A stretch of 64,000 bases of DNA from Jacaranda mimosifolia. Lineage: Eukaryota; Streptophyta; Magnoliopsida; Lamiales; Bignoniaceae. Of the stretch, positions 1 through 11,640 are shown in pieces. The notes beneath the pieces were generated by a model. That model ran no database searches. It was not told where the DNA came from and saw only the letters and a program-made list of their open reading frames with translations. The stretch is from positions 7,404,501 to 7,468,500 of the forward strand of contig CM032131.1 of assembly GCA_018894105.1 (NCBI GenBank), in the 5' to 3' direction. Position numbers and translations under genes: made by a program. Positions within the stretch are counted from its first letter, which is position 1; the number at the start of each line of letters is the position of its first letter.

Positions 1-542
1 TATATACTAATAATATAAAAAATTTATATCTTAATTGTAAAATAGAAAATTAAATTAAAACAAGCTAAACTTAGGATTTTTTCACTTTCAAAAATCAAAT
101 ACATAGGAATAATTATTGTGGACTTATAACTTTATAGTTGTGTGTTCTTACATAATTTAACTTAATTCCACAAGATTAGTGATGTGATTGCTAAACGAAA
201 TTTACAAATTGATTAATTAAATTAGTTTAATTATCAATACTAAATTTTCAAATAATTTAATTAAAAATTTAAATTGAAAAAAGAACAATTGAATTGAACT
301 GATGTTGTAGGAATAAGTTAAATTGGAATGGTTATTTGAGGTAAAAAGTTGGATTCTCATTAAAGCATTTATTGAATCAAATTGAAAATTTTCTCTTAAT
401 CAAATAGTTAAGTATCCTGAATGGAAATAGTCAACTTTTAATGATCCAAAAAAATAAAAAATCAAAACTATATATGTAGTAGGGGTGTTTGCAATTCAGT
501 TTGGATCGATTTTGGGTGGATCCAATCTATATAGATTTAGGA
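1..542. other. AT-rich sequence, no gene
   Basis: No coding signal is visible. Near 480 lies a motif starting TAGGGGTGTTTGCAATTC, which resembles common plant hAT-like termini, but no matching inverted end was found. The same stretch is present at 40434-40975. Confidence 0.6.
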
Positions 543-1335
543 TTAATTATAGGGACCTCCCATGACGTTTGGCCTAATTACAAAAACCACCCCTAAGGTT
601 TCCAAAATTATAAATACCTTCCTTGGCATTAACTAGCATTTAGAAAACACAACGGAATGGGAAAAATGATCGTTATACCCTCACTTATTTAGGAAAAAAT
701 TAAAAAACTACTAAAAAGAAAAAGAAGTTTCTGCCCCTCTGTGTATTAAGAAGATAGATGGGCTTATTTCCCTTTATTCCCACTTCTGTCCCCCTTCTCT
801 CTCATCCAAAGGCCCTATTTCTCTCCGTTTGTGGTGCATGCTTGTTTTTCAGCCACAAACCTACTAGAAAAACTTTAGGTTCTTCATTTTTTTGCACACC
901 AAGTAATGTAGTCATGAAGTTTTCGGGGGATTTTATCTTTTCTAGGGAAAATACGCACAAAGGTATTAGCAAGTCTTATTACAACTATTTTTCCTTATTT
1001 TTTTGTTAGATCAATTTACTTTTAGTCAGATTTTGTATTGGGCTTTGCTGTTTTGTGATTTGATGGAGTCTGGTGATGTTTTTACATTCTTTTTTTGGTT
1101 TTTGACACAATATTATGTGTTGAAAAGTTAATTTGATGAATGTACAGTTTTATTTTGCATGATTTGATGTTATTTATGAAAACCCTAATCTTTGATTGTT
1201 GACACCAAATAAAAATCTTACCTTTTGATTAATGTACTCATTTTTGCTGCTTTTAAAACCTTTTGATGTATCCTAGAAAGGAATCCTACCTTTAGGATAG
1301 AAATTTTGCATGCTTTTGAAGAAACTCATTTTTGT

Positions 1336-2127
1336 ATTTATCTTATAATTTATTAAATTTAATTTGAAAAGATAAATAGTTAATTTTAATTAACACTCTA
1401 GTATTTGTTTTATACTCAAATCAAATATTAACAAGTGTTAAAGATGAAGTGTCTACATCGTAGACTAATCAAATCAAAAATATTTGATATTATCTATTGA
1501 TATCTGATATTATTTCTTGATATGTGATATTATCTCTTGTATTTGACATTATTTTATCAAAAAGATAACTATCAAAGAAGTTCAAGTCAATCTGGAAGCC
1601 TTTCATCAAGCATCTATATAAAGGGGTTGACCAAGCTCATTCAACACACAAGTCCTAGCAAGCGAGAGAAACTTTGAAGAAGTCCAGCAATTTTCTCTAG
1701 CAAATTCAAAGAAATCTACCGTGTTTCAAGCATTCTTCAAGCTCATCTATTTTGATGTTTAATTCGAGATTAAGATGCGAAACCCTCGAATTGACATTAT
1801 TTTCTTTAAATCAAATTCAAGGAGATCCAGAGTGTTTAAAGCATTCTTCGCGGAACTCATATATTTTGGTAATTGATTTGAGATTAAGGTGTGAAGCCTT
1901 CAAATTGGCATTATTTTCTTTAATTCGAATTCAAAGAGATCCACAAAGTTCAAAAGCATTTTTTCGTGGAGTTCATCATATTTCAAGATCATTTTTGGAA
2001 TAGAAGAATTAGAGGATTAGATTGGAGATTATATCCACAATTGATTATTGTCAATTTTATTTTATTTGTATAGATTTTTCTTGGCTTGTAATTTTATTTA
2101 TTGCAGACAAAGAAATTTACACTTACA
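1336..2127 (+). repeat. 5' LTR, truncated at its start
   Basis: It is homologous to 5164-5942 from the motif TATTTATCTTA onward. The first 75-80 bp present in the right LTR (starting TGTAGACATATTAATTTTG) are missing. A TATA box, CTATATAAAG, lies at 1614-1623, so the U3 core promoter is retained. It ends near ACTTACA, just before the primer-site motif. Confidence 0.7.
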
Positions 2128-2130
2128 AAT

Positions 2131-2150
2131 TTTGGCACGCTTAGTGGGAT
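2131..2150 (+). promoter_or_regulatory. Primer-binding-site-like motif of the retrotransposon
   Basis: TTTGGCACGCTTAGTGGGAT directly follows the left LTR. The copy-2 version, TTTGGCATGCCTAGTGGGAC, is closer to the TTTGGCACGCC..GTGGGAC form common in plant Ty3/gypsy-type elements. The priming tRNA is not assigned. Confidence 0.5.
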
Positions 2151-2196
2151 GATCTCTACCTCTCATCTCTTTCCTTCATCAAGACTAAAGTATCAA

Positions 2197-3330
2197 ATGG
2201 CCTCCAACATGACTGCAGCATTGAAAATTACTACCCTAAATTCCTCAAGTGCTGAAGCAAAAAGTATTGGCACCATCACAAGAAGTATATCCAAGAAGTT
2301 GCAATCATCTTCGGAGGTAGCTCCTTCACTTGCTATGGAAAAGGTGTTACTGTATTTTATTGATAATATTGAAAATGGTGGAGGCTTAAAGGAAGAATCC
2401 GCACCATCCATTTCCCACTTAACATCAAATTCTTTGAGCATGGCAACGGTGATAGTAACAAGTGTTACAACTTTGGAGAAACAAATTGCAAATTTGGTGA
2501 GAGCTATTGAAGGACTCGCGAAGCATGTCTTAGAGCGAACTTTCAAATCTCCAAAATAATGAGTAAAGTGGATAATCTTGATGCCACCTGCATGGTGGAG
2601 AAACAAATTAAGGCTTAGGACAAAGGTGAAATATCTACATAGAGACAACTAGCCAAAAATGAAGCGACTGCAACAAAAGAACTAAAAGTTTCCAATGATA
2701 AGCTAATTTCCATCAACCCATTGAAGGAGTTTATTTTGGGACTATCATAGATAAGCTTGAGACAAGATCTGAATCATTTATGATTTACTGTAAGCTTCAT
2801 ACTCAAAGGATTGATGATTTGAAAATGCCAATTAGATACCAACCCCCAAAGTTTCAGTAATTTAATGGCAAAGACAACCCAAAGTAGCATATGGCTCATT
2901 TCATTGAGACTTGTAATAATGCTGGCACATATGGAGATCATTCGGTCAAGCAGTTTGTTTGATCATTAAAGGACAATGCTTTTGATCGGTATACTGTCGT
3001 CGAAGTCGGTTCCACTGATAGTTGGGGCAATTGGAACAAGAGTTCCTCAATAGCTTTTATAGTACTCGAGGGACAGTCAGTATGATTGAACTCACCAACT
3101 CTTGCTAGTGGAAAAAAGAGCTGGTCATTGAATACATCAATCGCCAGATAAATTTAAATCTTAACTACAAAGATCAATTGTTGAAGGCTTCTACATTGAG
3201 ACGTGTATCCAAGGAATGCATTGGGGCCTTGGCTACATACTTCAAGGAATCAAACCAAAAAAATTTGAAGTTTTGGCAACTCATGCACATAATATTGAAA
3301 TGAACATGAATTTTGATGAATGAGAAAACT
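2197..3330 (+). pseudogene. Retrotransposon gag, broken
   Basis: The first part is an open frame from ATG 2197 to a stop at 2557-2559. It starts MASNMTAALK and is low-complexity and Ser/Thr-rich. The rest continues in other frames. At about 2840-3140 the text reads like the core of the plant retrotransposon Gag domain: a YQPP..FQ.FNGKD.PK motif, then HFIETCNNAGTYGDH, FVRSLK, a W..LEQEFLNSFYSTR block and ELVIEYINR. Several stops and shifts separate these blocks, for example TAG within the segment near 2615 and TGA near 2960. No zinc knuckle was seen. A better preserved piece is on the minus strand at 30943-31200. The function in an intact relative would be the capsid of virus-like particles; this copy cannot make it. 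Confidence 0.7.
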
Positions 3331-5075
3331 TAAGTGATGTCGATTATGATGAAGATGTTGGGACAATTAATTTTCATCTTCAAATTACAAATACTCCTTG
3401 ATAAGATCCTAAAATGTCAATAAGCTCCGAGATAAGAGCATAAACTAACTAAAATTTTCAAATCTCTAAGTCTTCAAATTCAAGCAAGTCTTCAAGTCCT
3501 AAATTCAAACTCAAGTATTCAAGTCTTCAAATCCAACTCAAGTCTCCAAGTCTCTAAAATTCACAAATCAAGTCTCCAAGACTTCAAGTCAAGGCTCAAG
3601 TCTCTAAATCTTCAAGTCTAATTAGGGATGGGAATGGGCAGGTTTAGCTACATATACCCCATCCCGCTACCTTATCCCGCCCCGCCCAAAAAATCCCCCA
3701 CCCTACCTCGCCCTATCTCGTCCCGTCAGGTTGGCAAGTTTAACCCTCCAACTTGAAAAAAATTAGAAAAATCAAAATCAATTAATGAAAGCTTCAAACC
3801 AAAACCACCTAAAAATAATTAAAATTCAAATTTTTGGTACAAAAATAAAAAAAATTCATGCAAACAAGATAAGATTCTAGAAGCAAAATAGGAGACAAGA
3901 GTAGAATTAAAGTAACAATCAGCATAACATCCAAATTTTGATACATTGTGAGTCTATGACAACAAATTGAAATAAAGAAACTCAAAATTTTAAAGTCGAA
4001 CAAGCTTCCACTCTAATTATTTGGATATTATTCTTAATCTAAAAAATATAAAATAAATTATATATTATATATTTATTATTATATGGGGCGGGCTAGGTAA
4101 AACCCACACCCCACCACCCCCAAATACTTCGTGTTATGAAAATCATGCCCCATACCCTGACCCATACCCCGTTAAGCTGGGATTGGTTAAGTTCGTGCCG
4201 GTTTGAGTTTTGACCCGCCCCATTGCCATCCCTAAGTCTAATACTCATTTTTAATCTCCAAATCTTCAAATTCAAGATCATATCTTCAAGTCTCTAAATC
4301 CATAGCTTAATTCTCCAAGTATTCAAGTTTATAAAGCTCCTAGATACGAGCATAAACTATCTAAATATTCAAAGTCTCCCCAAGTGCTCCTTGATAAGAG
4401 CTTAAACTGTCAATAAGGCTCCTAGATATGAGCATAAACTATCTAAATATTTGAAGTTTTCCCATATGCTCCTTTGTGAGAGTTTAAACTAGCAATAATG
4501 CTCCTAAATACGATACAAACTCAACTATCTAATTTTTTTAAGTTAAAACTCCCCATGTACTCCTTGATAAGAGTGTAAACTATTTATTAAGTCAAACTCA
4601 AGTAAACTCCTTGACATGAGTATAAATTGTCAATCAAATTCAAATGGACTCCTCGACACGAGTATAAAATGTCTATTCAAGTTAAATATGCTCCTTGATG
4701 CATAAGGCTAAACTAGATATTACTCTTGGCCCGCATGAGTATAAACTGTGTACGAAACCCCTCGAAAGGATGCTTACTTGGAATTACGTTATGACTTGAT
4801 CTATTTATTGGGTTTATACGCAGTTAGGAGGACTTCATCATAAAAATCTCCAAGTATTGGCAATCCACAAAGTCCATGAAGTTTCCATAAAGAGATATAG
4901 TTCTTGACGATAGTGTCAAGCATGTTTGTAGAAGGGTTCCATAGCTTAAGGAATCTTGGTGGATTTCTTGTCGCAAAATTTTTGAAAAAATGGAGAGAAA
5001 AAGGAAAAATTCTCAACTACTTCAAGTCTTACCTCTTTGGTGGATGATTGGCACATCTTTCACCAAGCTTTAATG
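3330..5075 (+). repeat. Non-coding stanza repeats in the 3' internal region
   Basis: Two kinds of short degenerate tandem repeats fill this stretch. From about 3440 to 3620 and again after 4240, blocks of CAAGTCTCCAAATCTT type recur every 12-18 bp. From about 4320 to 4720, longer stanzas repeat a theme of CTCCTAGATA.GAGCATAAACTATC and CTCCTTGATAAGAGTTTAAACTGTC. The same arrangement occurs in the other family members (29900-30660, 33270-33970, 45350-45780), so it belongs to the element. No long ORF is present. Confidence 0.65.
3623..4234. mobile_element. Non-autonomous hAT (Ac-like) element inside the retrotransposon
   Basis: The termini are TAGGGATGGGAATGGG and CCCATTGCCATCCCTA, matching the Ac-type hAT end consensus (T/C)AGGGATG. 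They are flanked by a perfect 8-bp target duplication, AGTCTAAT, at 3615-3622 and 4235-4242. The element is 612 bp, with GC-rich subterminal regions around an AT-rich core and no transposase. It is also present at 44625-45263, so the insertion predates the large duplication. Confidence 0.85.
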
Positions 5076-5085
5076 TGGGGGCATT

Positions 5086-5942
5086 TGTAGACATATTAAT
5101 TTTGCCCAGTTTGAGAGTAACACGTATAAAATAATATGCTAGTTATTAATTCAAATTTTCTATTTATCTTAGAATTTATTAAATTTAATTCCAAAAGATA
5201 AAAAGTTAATTTTAATTAATACTCTAGTATTTATTTTATACTCAAATCAAATATTGACAAGTGTCAAAGATGAAGTGTCTACATCTATAGACCAATCAAA
5301 TTAAAGATATTTGATATTATCTAACGATATCTCATATTATTTCTTGATATATGATATTATCTCTCGATATTTGACATTGTTTTATTAAAGAGATAACTAT
5401 CAAAGAAATTCAAGTCAATCTGGAAGTCTCCCATCAAACATCTATAAAGGGGGTGATCAAGCTCATTCAACACACAAAATAAGTCCTAGAAAGTGAGAGA
5501 AACTTTGAAGGAGTCCAGCAATTCTCCCTAGTGAATTCAGGGAAATCTACATGGAGCTCATCTATTTTGATGTTTAATTCAATATTAAGGTGCGAAACTC
5601 TCAAATTGGCATTATTTTCTACAAATCAAATTCAAGGAGATCCAGAGTGTTCAAAGAATTCTTCATAGAACTTATAGATTTTGGCATTTGATTTGAGATT
5701 AAAGTACGAAACCCTCGAATTGGCATTATTTTCATCAAATCAAATTGAAGGAGATCCATGGTGTTCAAAGGTCTTCTTCACGGATTTCATCAAATTTCAA
5801 GCTCATATTTGGAAAAGAATAATTAGAGGATTAGATTAGAGATTAAATCCATAGTTGATAGCTTTCAATATCATTTTATTTGTATAGATTTTTTTTTGTC
5901 TTGTAATTTTATTTATTGCGGACAAAAAAATTTGAACTTATA
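5086..5942 (+). repeat. 3' LTR of the gag-only retrotransposon
   Basis: It starts TGTAGACATATTAATTTTG just after a G-rich stretch, GTGGGGGCATT, that could serve as polypurine tract. A TATA box, TATAAA, lies at 5443-5448. It is homologous to 1336-2127 except for the first 75-80 bp. The end is set at 5942 where similarity to the left LTR stops. Confidence 0.7.
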
Positions 5943-7190
5943 GTTAGTTCTTGTATATATGTTATGAACAATAAGTCCAGTCAGATTATTGTTCTTGTTA
6001 TGGTCATTATGTAATTTTATACTTCCTATTATCTCGTTTTCATATTCTATAAGTAGAGTATTTGTTATACTTAAACATGTTTGAGGTTTGATTTGAAATG
6101 TAAATCAATTTCAAAGATGTTTAATGTATGTTATAAACCTTGTAATGGTGTTAAATATAATGTGACAAACTTTGTATTTGGATGCTTGACTCTATTTAGT
6201 GTTACAGAAATTGCTGAAGTGAAGTACTTGGTCTATCTTAAATTGTCTAAGGTTTACTTTGTAATCACCAAAAATGTGGAGGGTGTTAGTTGTACTGCCT
6301 TAAACTTTCAAATTGTTTTGTTCAGTTCCATTCTAAATATTCTGTAAGTGAAATAGTGTTATAGTTGCTAGGGATGACTTTATTGATGCGACTGTTGGAG
6401 ATGGCCTCGTTGCTGTTTTTGAAAATGCTCGTGTTGTTGGAGATGGCCTTGGTGATGAAAATATTAACTTTGATGATGGATTTTATGCCACCTTTGATGG
6501 ATTTTAAGTGGAAGTGGAAGTTGTGTAGTTGAGCTAGTATTGGAGGAGCTGATAAAGTTGGATGGGGTTTTGATGATGCTATTAGAGGATAGTGATTAAT
6601 TCAATATATTATTACTATTTTTTCCATTTTAAACTATTGATTGGTGGCGAAGTACACAACTTTTGGTTGATGTTTTTGTACAACCCTTTAGAATTGTATA
6701 GGGCTTTATTATGTGAAAAGTATTTGTGCAGGCCATGACATTTGAGTGGCTAATTGAGTGGTTAAATATGAAGTAGGTTTTGGTTATATATTTTGTGTTC
6801 AGGTATAATCATTGGATTGCTATGTTTTCGGTTTTCTAAAGTTCAGTATTATTGGCTATTTAAAGGGACCTTATTGCAATTTATTAACTTGACAATGGAA
6901 GGTTAATATATTGTAGGCATTTTGCAAATGGGATCGGTGTAACAATACATTCATGAGAGGGTGTTATATGTAACTTGAAAGTTTACAATAAATATTTAAA
7001 TAATAAAAGTAAATGAAAATATTAATTAATTTTAATTTTAAATGATAATTAATTATTTTAAATAAGTATTTTAATTATTTAATTACCAACCATTACATTA
7101 ATCATTAGTTTAATTTGTTCCAATAACCCCCTTAAGATTTTCATAATTATGAGTAGATCCACACATGTATAAATCACGTAAGGATATTTT
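5943..7190. other. Interior of the TIR element; no supported gene
   Basis: An 88-codon frame (6081-6347) and a patch rich in GATGGCCTTGGTGATGAAAA-type sequence (6380-6520) are shared with copy 2 (47110-47560). Start and frame are not consistently kept between the copies. It may be relic exon sequence of the TIR element, but nothing recognisable remains. Confidence 0.4.
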
Positions 7191-7413
7191 TGGTCTAATA
7201 GCATGGTCAACAGTCAAGTACAATCAAGTTTAGGGTAAAATTGAATGTTTAAAATTTGACAACGTTGACGTCAGGTTTTTGTTTGACCAATGGCAGGATC
7301 TACATGTCGAACAGAGACAAACCACAAGGGAGGTAGTCGTAATTTCATAAACCTTAGGTGTAGTTTCTGTATATACACCAAACCACAAGAGAGGTCCCTA
7401 TAATCAACCCTTT

Positions 7414-7880
7414 TTATCTTGATCCTTTTCTATTGCTTTTCGATTTCCCTTTTCCAAATTCCAAATCCTCTTTGCTTTCCTCTTTAATTGTAAAGAGAAA
7501 TCTTGAGGGCCCACAAAAGTTGTGCACTATTATTAGATATATTTCCACCAACTCCTCATCATACCCCTTCAACCCCAAATCTTTGCTTGAACCCATCTCC
7601 AAATCCTCTTATGTATTGGTTGTCGGTTTCTCAGTAAGTTGTTGAGTTCTTCACTGTTGTTGGCACTACTAAAAAACCTGGGTCTTTTCCAATAGAAAAG
7701 AAAAGAGAAATCCCCAATTTCTATGTTGTTTGTATAGGCTATTCCCTTTTTCCACTACAACAAATAGTAAAGCTCTGCCACAAGATCCATCAAGAAATAG
7801 ATTATCAATAGTGGAAAAATGAAGAAAAAAGAGGAAGAAGAAGAAGAAGAAGTTGCATTGATTATTTATAGGAGAGATAG
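7414..7880 (-). pseudogene. Possible truncated 5' end of an unknown gene
   Basis: Read on the minus strand there is a TATA-like CTATAAATA near 7863-7871, a CTT-rich leader (7835-7858) typical of plant 5' UTRs, then reading frames that run up to the end of the neighbouring TIR element at 7407. The last frame, from ATG 7596 to 7414, is 60 codons and Glu/Lys/Ser-rich, starting MGSSKDLGLKGYDEELVEIY. The copy-2 frame (48623-48441) differs at about five or six residues, so protein-level constraint is not evident. The simplest reading is a gene start cut by the transposon. I do not recognise the product, and a non-coding origin is equally possible. Confidence 0.2.
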
Positions 7881-10150
7881 AGTTGGAGATAGAAAGTGCT
7901 CAGTATAACCAATAGAGACAGAAAGTATATGTTTGTGTGAACTAAGACAAAGAAAAAAGAAAAAAGAAAAAAGAAAAAAGAAGAAGATATATATGGGGAC
8001 ATTTCGGTAAAATCAAGTGAGTAGGAAGTAAACTCTAAATTAAAACTATAAAATGAATAGGTGGGGATTGAATCCTAAGTTGAAATTAGGTTTTCATACT
8101 TTTAAATAAGTTCCCGATAATTAATTAATCATTTTCACTTTGAGAATAAAAGTAGATTTAATAACTTTTGGCTTTGGAATATGATATTCCTCTTTCTGTT
8201 AATTCACCTCTTCTAAAATAAATGAAAAAAATACAATTCCAAAATGGAAAAAATTATAGAGGGTACTAAAAGTATCATAAAACTTTTCAATTCCATGTTA
8301 ACAATATGGCTACTTTCATAGACCCGATTTAGTAACCTTCATAATTGTTAAGGATTTAAAAGAATTATTTTATGGTTGATTGGGTACAATTGGCCATTGA
8401 ATAGAAGTGAGGATTGGGTTTTGCCATCGGCCCCTTTCAATTCAATAGTTGAATGTACAGATTGTATTACACCTTTCTTTTTCGTAGGTATACAGATTGT
8501 ATTACATCTTATTCATTAAATTTTAAACTTGTCAATGAATATTTTAAAATTTGATTATCATTTGTATATGTATTCATTTATACAAAAGATTATACGTATC
8601 TATTTAAAGTGGATATTATTTGTATTTAACAAATAAATATTCGACTATAAATAAATACAAATATGGTAAAGCCATATTTGATTCATTTAATATCCGCTTT
8701 AGATACATATTCGTTGGATATGTTTGTCTACATATTCGATTATCTGTAACTTAACTATCCATTACTCGTATTCAATAAATAATATTTTTAAAAAACTATA
8801 ATAGAAAATATATTCTATTTTTATGTATTTTAAATAAAATAAATGGTATCTAAGAGATTATTTTATATAATATACTATTATACATAATATATTATTTATA
8901 CTTTTTTAGTATAAGATCTCATAACACATATATATATATATGTATGTATGTATATAATTGGAGAAATGAAAAAAAAAAGGATACAAGTTTTTAAAAAATA
9001 ATAATATTAAAGAAAAATTAAAGAATAATTAGTATATGAAAGATGAAGTTAATCAACATAAGATCAATATTGTTGGTTGACCTTATAATTAATATATTTA
9101 GTTGTTATAAATATTAATAGTGCTAAAATATTAGTTAATAGCAGAGTCAATTATTCATTAGAAAGAAATAACTAGGTCAAGAATAATTAATCTTCTAATT
9201 CTAAAGTAAGGCAGTAACATTATTGATTAGTTAGAGGGATATTAATTATTTTAAAATATCTAAGTATATATTGTATGTAATGTATTGTATTACCGGTTAA
9301 TGGATCTGAATATTTGAATATTTGGATATTTGAATAATTACAATCCCAATATTCAAAAAATAAAATTTGGATACAAATAATTATAATCCAATATGAATAT
9401 ATTCTGATAATTATAATCGAATGTGAATATATTTGAATTTGTTTAATATCCATCAAATACGAATTATGATATTATTACTATAATATCTGAGGATGTGAAT
9501 AGGAACATAGATATTATAGAAGTTAATCAAATACGGATGCAAAAACGACGTACTCGATTCGTTTGATATCCATTTACGCTCTTAATTTATCAATTAATAC
9601 GGTATGATAAATGACTTTGTAGACTTTAAAATTTTAATTTTCATATCTAAAAATTCAATTGTGTGGAATAGAGGGAGAGTTCACACTCTAAATGTGTTCT
9701 GGCAGTTATCAAACAGAACTTGTATACTATAATAAAAAATTGTATTAATAATAAAATATTAAATGATAATATCAAAACGTCACTTAAGATATATATTAAG
9801 TTAAATATTTGTGTTTATGTGATAATAAAATTTTAAAATTTTAATAGTGATAAAAAATGTATTTAGATTATTATCATTGATAATAATATCACATATATAA
9901 TGATAACTATATTTTTTTTTTTAACCAGGACTTTTACATTCACATTTGTGAAGCTTAAGGCTTAAATCTGAATAGTTTTATGTGCATGTGAATGTGCATG
10001 TGCAAGTGTAATAACTATACTTGTTGGCACTATACACGTAATACTACTTATATATATTGATAATTTTATACACAATTTCTCTATCATTAATTTTATACAA
10101 AAAAATTTCACACCTCTTATCATTACAAAGTGAAGTTGTGGTTGGTGTAA
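7881..10150. other. AT-rich sequence, no gene
   Basis: It contains simple repeats, including an AAAAAAG run at about 7950-7985 and a short TA/TG run near 8930-8955, and a patch of TTTGAATATTTGGATATT-type sequence at 9310-9450. Part of that patch is missing from copy 2 (junction near 50340). No coding, RNA or intact mobile element was identified. Confidence 0.6.
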
Positions 10151-10199
10151 TTTCTATTTCCATTTTTGACTTGGTCATTGAGAAGTACAATCATTATTT

Positions 10200-11640
10200 T
10201 GATTATTAGCAATGGTGCTAAATATGGTAACATTTCGCATTTCAAGATGCATTTTCACATTCCCCATTGATTTTCTTAGCCTTCTTGGTAAGACGTTCCA
10301 TCTTGGAATCAAATCTAGTGAATGCAGTACCAAATTGGTCAACTAGAGATTCAAGGGCCTTTCCAATTTCATCTAAATTAGAGTCCAACTTATTAGATTG
10401 GACCTGAATTGTTCTAAAACACCTGATTGTGGTCGAAAGCAGGTTGAAAGATACAAAATCAGTAGAACTAAGGGTGGTTTATTCCCTTTGCACCTGGCCC
10501 TTTACCATCCCATCTATATCAACTAATTCCTTTAGAGAATTAAATTTTCATTCTCTTTGGTTTACCAAATCTAGAACTTATGATCTCGTTCACCCTCAAT
10601 CCATGCATGCATTTGAAAGATATTGGCTAAATCCATCGCTGGATAAAAAGGATTGTCTTAGGAGAATGGTGGCTAGGGAAAGGTACTGGCTCCTACTCCT
10701 TCTGAGGATTGTGGCACCAATGAGTGGTTTGGAATCCAACCACAGTGTGTAGTCCTGAAAGGACTCTGCTCGGAGGGAAGAATGTATGTTCACTTGTGGA
10801 TGTAGAGAAGGGAGAACAATACTTCGTTTGGAGTTGGTTCCCCATTCAATTTGCTTTGAAGAGGATGAAACCCCCTAGCTCTAGTGGGAAGATCAATGTA
10901 ATTCTTGGGGATGATGCTCCTTAGCATACCAAGCAACCGCCCTGACCGTAGCTTGGTTAGTAGCATTGTCTAACAGGGCCTCCAGTGCCTCTACAAAAAG
11001 GTAATGCCTGATATGCGGACTTTTCTTCTAGGACTGGTTAGGCATTTGTGGCTGGCTCCAACGCATGACACAGTGGCGCTTTAGGGTGGCAGCTCTCCAC
11101 GTTCGCCAATCCTAGGGCCACCTAATTACTAGAGTCACGAGGTCTTGATCCCCTGCATGTTCATCATTCCTTTTTCACAATTCAGAGTTTCCACAAACGG
11201 TGCCAAATTGATACTACATGGAAGTAGAGCAAAATACTTTCAGGTAGACAACCTACATGTTCATCATTCCTTTTCCACAATTCAGAGTTTCCATAGACGG
11301 TGCCAAATAAATATTACATGGAAGTAGAGCAAGATCCTTTTAGGCAGACAGCAGTATGTCTGTTCATTTTCTCTGAAACGCATGTAAAGAGATCCTTTAC
11401 TCTTGAATGCTCTAAAAGTCCGTGGGTGTTTTTTGAATAATTTTCTACACTCTAGTTTTTTCTAGGACTTAGTATTTATTGCTTTTTGTTGGTGGGCTTA
11501 GGCCCATTAGGGTTTCGTTGCCTTCTTTCATGGACTTGGGTTGTTTTTGGACTCTGGCCCTTTTATCCAATTAATTGATTAGGTCTCCTGGGCCTTTTTA
11601 GTTTTTTTCCCAGATTGCTCTTATGTTATTAATTATCCAT
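10200..11640 (-). mobile_element. Fragment of a second LTR retrotransposon (LTR, primer site, gag leader), copy 1
   Basis: On the minus strand the sequence runs from an LTR-like part (about 11640 to 11205, with an AATAAATAC motif near 11468) through a primer-site-like TTTGGCACCGTTTGTGG to about 1 kb of leader. It ends in a frame reading NKLDSNLDEIGKALESLVDQ before a stop near 10240. That short helical, charged stretch resembles gag N-terminal sequence, but the assignment is inference. The primer-site region is present twice in tandem (11147-11340). No pol or second LTR is present. The duplicate is at 51050-52430. Confidence 0.5.
11147..11345 (-). repeat. Tandem repeat of about 108 bp covering a primer-site-like motif
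   Basis: Two successive units share CATGTTCATCATTCC, CACAATTCAGAGTTTCC, a .ACGGTGCCAAAT. block and ACATGGAAGTAGAGCAA. Each therefore contains the reverse complement of a TTTGGCACCGT primer-site-like motif. Copy 2 has the same pair at about 52035-52215. Confidence 0.65.

Larger units (their letters stand above)
1336..5942 (+). mobile_element. Gag-only LTR retrotransposon (TR-GAG type), nested, copy 1
   Basis: Two direct long repeats bound the unit: 1336-2127 and 5086-5942. After the left LTR comes a primer-binding-site-like motif, then a broken gag gene, then about 1.7 kb of repetitive non-coding sequence holding a hAT insertion (3623-4234). No reverse transcriptase, RNase H or integrase sequence was found, and the internal region of about 3 kb is too short for a full pol. 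This fits the gag-only terminal-repeat retrotransposons (TR-GAG) described in plants. A minus-strand relative sits at 28599-35525, and the duplicated copy is at 42337-46978. The left LTR lacks the first 75-80 bp of the right LTR in both copies, so that damage predates the duplication. Confidence 0.75.
543..7407. mobile_element. TIR DNA transposon (MULE-like), copy 1, with nested retrotransposon
   Basis: The left end reads TAATTATAGGGACCTCCC and continues through a block with CACCCCTAAGGTTT near 590. The reverse complement of the right end (7407 leftward) reads TGATTATAGGGACCTCTC followed by CACCTAAGGTTT. The two ends align over roughly 90-100 bp with mismatches, giving diverged terminal inverted repeats. 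Long TIRs of this kind are usual for Mutator-like elements; family assignment is inference. No convincing 9-bp target duplication was found. The interior is non-coding relic sequence plus an LTR retrotransposon at 1336-5942. The same element is at 40976-48434. Confidence 0.55.

Noticed and set aside
758..1009. 83-codon frame conserved in both duplicates (also 41760-42011)
   Set aside because: The copies differ at about a dozen of 83 residues, mostly by replacement changes, with no recognisable domain. This looks like neutral drift, not a constrained gene.
10429..10752. 107-codon plus-strand frame (also 51307-51630)
   Set aside because: It lies antisense to the retrotransposon leader, has no ATG at its proposed start and no known similarity.
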